Notes under the pieces: model-generated
Told to the model about the DNA's origin: nothing
What the model saw: the letters and a program-made list of their open reading frames with translations, nothing else
The model's database searches: none
Assembly: GCA_012798145.1 (NCBI GenBank)
Contig: JAAZNT010000180.1
Span: 1 to 9,314 of the forward strand
Length of the DNA stretch: 9,314 nucleotides
Origin: Thermoanaerobaculaceae bacterium
GTDB lineage: Bacteria; Acidobacteriota; UBA4820
Direction of reading: 5' to 3'
In this document: one piece after another, positions 6,173 to 9,314 of the stretch
Numbering within the stretch: the stretch's first letter is position 1
How the letters are laid out: the number at the start of each line of letters is the position of its first letter
Made by a program: the position numbers and the translations under genes

Positions 6173-6757
6173 ATGGAACAACTGTCTAAACTCCCAAAAG
6201 TGGCACAGTTCATCATAGCGCTCGTCATTGGGGTAGTGATTTTAGTAGCAGGTTATTTCTTAGTTATTAAAGGACAGATCCAAACCAACAAAAATCTCCA
6301 GAAAAAATCGCAGGATTTGCAAAGCCAGATCCAGCAGGGCAAAGAAGCTGTAAAGAATGAAGAATCTTTAAAACTCCAGATTGAACAAATTATGAAAGAA
6401 CTTGAAATTGTTAAAACAATTATTCCTGCAGACCCCGAAACGGGAAAGCTCCTCAGAGTTTTTCAAAATCTCGCAAGGGATCTAAACCTCACTTTTACTA
6501 CAATTTCACCAAAGCAGATTGTAAGCGGGGAATTATACAACCAGCAAGCTTACGATATTGAAGTTAAGGGAGGGTATCACCAGCTTGCCCAATTTTTTGA
6601 CAAATTGGCACATTTGAGAAGGGTTGTCAACATTGAAGGGTTGTCAATTAAAGCGTCTTCAGGCTCAAAGGACGCAGCCACTATAACGGCAAAATTTCAG
6701 GCGATAATTTATATGCAGAATCCGGACGCCTTCAAAGAAACGGAGGCAAAAAAATGA
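6173..6757 (+). CDS. pilO: Type IV pilus inner-membrane assembly protein PilO
   Basis: This encodes a 194-aa bitopic inner-membrane protein that pairs with PilN through coiled coils and ferredoxin-like domains and helps control pilus extension and retraction. A short cytoplasmic N-terminus precedes one membrane helix at about 12-33. A Gln/Lys/Glu-rich coiled coil follows (36-82), then the periplasmic domain (about 84-182) with the typical P-A-D-P-E-T-G-K-L-L turn and Y-H-Q-L-A-Q-F-F-D-K-L-A-H-L-R-R helix, which is strongly PilO-like. A GAGGAGGGAG ribosome binding site precedes the ATG. The 15-nt gap after pilN is the only real gap between genes in the operon. Its TGA overlaps the pilP ATG as ATGA. 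Confidence 0.94.
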   Translation: MEQLSKLPKVAQFIIALVIGVVILVAGYFLVIKGQIQTNKNLQKKSQDLQSQIQQGKEAVKNEESLKLQIEQIMKELEIVKTIIPADPETGKLLRVFQNLARDLNLTFTTISPKQIVSGELYNQQAYDIEVKGGYHQLAQFFDKLAHLRRVVNIEGLSIKASSGSKDAATITAKFQAIIYMQNPDAFKETEAKK

Positions 6758-7290
6758 ATTTAAAAATTTATATCTTTGTGGTTAGTTTGTTCTTGTTCGG
6801 CTTTTTTGTGGCGGCTCAAACAACTCCGCCTCCTCCTTCGAACTCTGATCTTCAACAGGCGCTTCCAGCGGCAGATTCTATGACGGAAGAGAATATGATT
6901 GTTGAAGGCGAGAGTTACTACCGCCATTCTGGAGAAAGAGATCCCTTCTCTCCTTTGATCCGTTCAAGTAAAGGTGGCGGAGCATCAGGGGTTATTGTTA
7001 AAAGAGGAACTAAGGGGCTGTCTCAATTTACCGTTGATCAATGTATTTTGGAAGCAGTAGTTAAGATTGGCGATGAAGAGGTAGCTTGGTTTCAAGGACC
7101 AAATCTTAAACCTTTCAAAGCAAAGGTTGGAGATGTTTTCGCAGATGGAGTAATTATTGATATTTCGTATAGCAGGGGTGAGGTAATTGTTCAGCAGCAG
7201 CTTGACGACCCCACCCAGATTAAACCGTTTCGTAATGTGAGTTTGAAAATCAGGAGCACAAGCCAAAGTTTAGAAGGGGAGGCGCAATGA
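6754..7290 (+). CDS. pilP: Type IV pilus assembly protein PilP, non-lipoprotein form
   Basis: This encodes a 178-aa periplasmic protein that bridges PilN/PilO to the secretin PilQ. A hydrophobic signal peptide (about 1-21) ends V-A-A before Gln, a plausible signal peptidase I site. No cysteine sits at the cleavage point, so unlike the proteobacterial lipoprotein PilP it is probably not lipidated. A Pro-rich disordered linker follows, then Y-Y-R-H-S-G-E-R-D-P-F-S-P-L (56-69), matching the conserved R-D-P-F-x-P segment of the family. The C-terminal beta domain (about 88-168) includes W-F-Q-G and F-K-A-K-V-G-D. A single cysteine is at residue 97. The start overlaps the pilO stop by ATGA, with GGAGG 7 nt upstream. 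The end overlaps the pilQ start in the same way. Confidence 0.9.
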   Translation: MNLKIYIFVVSLFLFGFFVAAQTTPPPPSNSDLQQALPAADSMTEENMIVEGESYYRHSGERDPFSPLIRSSKGGGASGVIVKRGTKGLSQFTVDQCILEAVVKIGDEEVAWFQGPNLKPFKAKVGDVFADGVIIDISYSRGEVIVQQQLDDPTQIKPFRNVSLKIRSTSQSLEGEAQ

Positions 7291-9314
7291 GAAAACAAAT
7301 CCTTTTTTCGGTTTTCTTATGCCTTGGGATTTGGGGAATCATCTTTGGTCAGGCGACAGCAGTAAATTCTCCAAATTTACTTAAGGGAGTAACAAAAACG
7401 GTGGAAAACGGGAGCTTGGTTATTCAACTTGAAGGGACAAAACCCATTGTCAACTACACATTTTATGATTATCCTCCGGACAAGTTTGTAATTGACATCC
7501 CAGACATTGACATTTCAGCGGTTGAAAAAACTTTGGATGTCAATTCACAGGGAGTTGGAAGCGTCAAACTTGAGCCTATCAGCAATTCCAAAGACAAACC
7601 TCTTGTTCAGGTGGAGATCGAAAAAACCTCTCTCAGCAAATGTTTAGTTACAGCCGAGGGCAACAGTCTTTTCGTCAAAGTAGTGGTTGAAGGTGAAAGT
7701 GTTCCTGAACAAAAAGTGAAGGAACCAGTAAAGTCTTCTGAACCCATTCCTTTGCAGGAAACAACTAATAAGACAACTGAACAGGCTGCAGCGGCTTCTG
7801 TTGATGAAAAACTTGAGCCGGCAAAGATTCTCAAAGGCATAGAGGTTCTTAATGAAGGTAAATCTGTAAGAATAGTGACCGACGGCGCTGTTGAATACAA
7901 ATACTTTGCCTTAAAAAATCCCGAAAGAGTTGTAATTGATCTTAAAGGGATTTCAAAGAGCGTTGTTCCCTCAAAAACTGAAGGTGCAGGATTAATTTCC
8001 CAAGTGAGGGCTAATCTTTTCAAAGCCGACCCGCCGGTGATGAGGGTTGTTCTTGACCTTGCTGAAGAGAATGCCTCATTCAAAGTAATGAAAATGGCTA
8101 ATGTTGTTATTGCCACAACAGATGAGAATTTTGCCGAGGTTCAACAACAGGAAATAACCAAACCTCAAGAAGTGGCAGAAATTCAGCCAGTTGAGGAACA
8201 GGCAAAGTTGGAAGATGAGAAACCTCAAGAAAATCCAAAGGAGATTGAACCAGCCAATGTGGAAAATGAAAATCAAACGGCAAAAAGCGAAATAAAGAAA
8301 GCCGAACTTGAAGATGTTAGCGTTGAGTTAAAGCCGATACATCAGGGCGCTTCAAGTGAATTCAAAGGATATGATGAACTTTTTGTGGCCCAAGACAGTG
8401 CTGTTCAGGCATCGGAAGCAAAAACAGCAGCCCAGCCGGTCGTTCCCTTGTCTTTCAAGGAAAAAACCATAGCGGGACAGGAAGTAAAATATTCAGGGCA
8501 GCCGATTTCTCTTTCTTTGAAAGATGCAGATGTCAAGGATGTCTTGAGACTTTTCCATGATGTTTCTAAACTCAACATTGTCGTTCATCCAAGCGTTATG
8601 GGAAAGGTGACAATTGACCTTGAAAATGTTCCATGGGATCAAGCAATGGATATTGTTCTCAAAAACAACGGGCTTGATTACATTTATGAAAACAATGTTA
8701 TTTGGGTTGCGCCTGCCGCTGAAATTTCAAGAAAATTTGCAGACAGACAGAAACTTGAAGAGGATAAACTCAACGCAGAGCCACCTGTCACATTTACAAA
8801 ACGCCTTTCGTATGCCAAAGCCGATCAGATGAGAACGATTCTTGACAAGTTCCTTTCAAATAAAGGCGACATTTACACCGACAAGAGAACAAACACAGTT
8901 ATAATCAAAGAAGTTCCTTCAAGAAAAGATGGAATTATGAAGCTTTTGGAAACTCTTGATGCACCTACCCCGCAAGTACTCATTGAAGCAAGAATAGTTG
9001 AATCCACCGTATCTTGGAGGTCTCAATTTGGTATTTCTTGGGGAGGCGGCTCTTCTGGAACTGCCAACAACCTTCCAAATAACACAACAGGTTTCCCCAA
9101 CTGGTATACAGGAGATTTTGCTGTAAATGTTCCCCCGCCTGCTTCTAACGGATTTATTGATCTTGTTTTTGGAAACCTTGCAGGAACATTTAACTTGGAT
9201 GTTCGTTTGAGCGCCCTTGAAAACACAGGAAGAGGCAGAGTCATTTCAGCCCCGAAGGTTGTTACGCAAGACAACGAAAAGGCTTCTATTGAATCTGGAA
9301 GACAGATACCAGTG
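7287..9314 (+). CDS. pilQ: Type IV pilus secretin PilQ (partial, 3' end outside window)
   Basis: This is the outer-membrane multimeric pore through which the pilus exits. The ATG at 7287 overlaps the pilP stop and follows GGGGAGG. The frame is open for 676 codons to the window edge. A signal peptide spans about 1-25 (cleavage after A-T-A). Two AMIN domains, which bind peptidoglycan in known proteins, lie at about 31-133 and 181-277; the second has the typical N-P-E-R-V-V-I-D-L. A Pro/Glu-rich linker lies between them, and a long acidic Glu/Gln/Lys/Pro linker spans about 280-395. The secretin/TonB short N-terminal domain covers about 401-477 (S-L-K-D-A-D-V-K-D-V-L-R-L-F) and the N1 domain about 502-562. 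The secretin domain begins near V-L-I-E-A-R-I-V-E (564-572) and reaches V-I-S-A-P-K-V-V-T (652-660). The rest of the beta-barrel is outside the window. Confidence 0.95.
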   Translation, partial: MRKQILFSVFLCLGIWGIIFGQATAVNSPNLLKGVTKTVENGSLVIQLEGTKPIVNYTFYDYPPDKFVIDIPDIDISAVEKTLDVNSQGVGSVKLEPISNSKDKPLVQVEIEKTSLSKCLVTAEGNSLFVKVVVEGESVPEQKVKEPVKSSEPIPLQETTNKTTEQAAAASVDEKLEPAKILKGIEVLNEGKSVRIVTDGAVEYKYFALKNPERVVIDLKGISKSVVPSKTEGAGLISQVRANLFKADPPVMRVVLDLAEENASFKVMKMANVVIATTDENFAEVQQQEITKPQEVAEIQPVEEQAKLEDEKPQENPKEIEPANVENENQTAKSEIKKAELEDVSVELKPIHQGASSEFKGYDELFVAQDSAVQASEAKTAAQPVVPLSFKEKTIAGQEVKYSGQPISLSLKDADVKDVLRLFHDVSKLNIVVHPSVMGKVTIDLENVPWDQAMDIVLKNNGLDYIYENNVIWVAPAAEISRKFADRQKLEEDKLNAEPPVTFTKRLSYAKADQMRTILDKFLSNKGDIYTDKRTNTVIIKEVPSRKDGIMKLLETLDAPTPQVLIEARIVESTVSWRSQFGISWGGGSSGTANNLPNNTTGFPNWYTGDFAVNVPPPASNGFIDLVFGNLAGTFNLDVRLSALENTGRGRVISAPKVVTQDNEKASIESGRQIPV

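Noticed and set aside
7607..8116. A 169-residue reading frame on the minus strand inside pilQ
   Set aside because: It is a Ser/Thr-rich shadow of the pilQ AMIN/linker region, which reads clearly on the plus strand.

Overview
The window looks like part of the chromosome of a diderm (Gram-negative-type) bacterium. The main reason is a type IV pilus assembly cluster, pilM-pilN-pilO-pilP-pilQ, that includes an outer-membrane secretin. I cannot name the phylum from the sequence alone. Base composition is uneven: the pil and dnaB/alr genes look roughly 40-50% GC in the lines I counted by eye, while the gene at 757-1530 is much AT-richer.

Left part (1-1610), accessory in character. It opens with about ten tandem 21-bp units (1-210). 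In one frame these units read as leucine heptads, as in a coiled coil. They abut the ribosome binding site of a small, charged, predicted coiled-coil protein of unknown function (228-584). A long imperfect inverted repeat (659-713) follows, then an AT-rich gene for an AbiGi-family protein, known as the antitoxin half of an abortive-infection phage defence system (757-1530), then a second inverted repeat (1554-1610). Both inverted repeats have the same outer sequence, TTAAGGGA. No AbiGii partner is visible.

Middle part (1620-4221), minus strand. dnaB (replicative helicase) is followed by alr (alanine racemase), which overlaps the end of dnaB by 23 nt. alr converges on the AbiGi gene. The dnaB-alr order is also found in E. 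coli and other bacteria.

Right part (4222-9314). A short divergent intergenic region carries a dyad beside the dnaB start and a good sigma-70-type promoter facing right. From there runs a tight operon: pilM (actin-like ATPase, GTG start), pilN and pilO (inner-membrane coiled-coil/ferredoxin-like proteins), pilP (periplasmic connector) and pilQ (secretin, cut by the window edge). pilM/pilN abut, pilO/pilP and pilP/pilQ overlap by ATGA, and only pilN/pilO has a short gap. Together these proteins form the alignment subcomplex linking the cytoplasmic PilM ring to the outer-membrane pore. The pilus motors, pilins and PilC are not in the window.

I see no rRNA, tRNA, CRISPR array or transposase. 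The least explained items are the heptad-coding tandem array with its small neighbour gene, and the solitary AbiGi gene framed by related inverted repeats.
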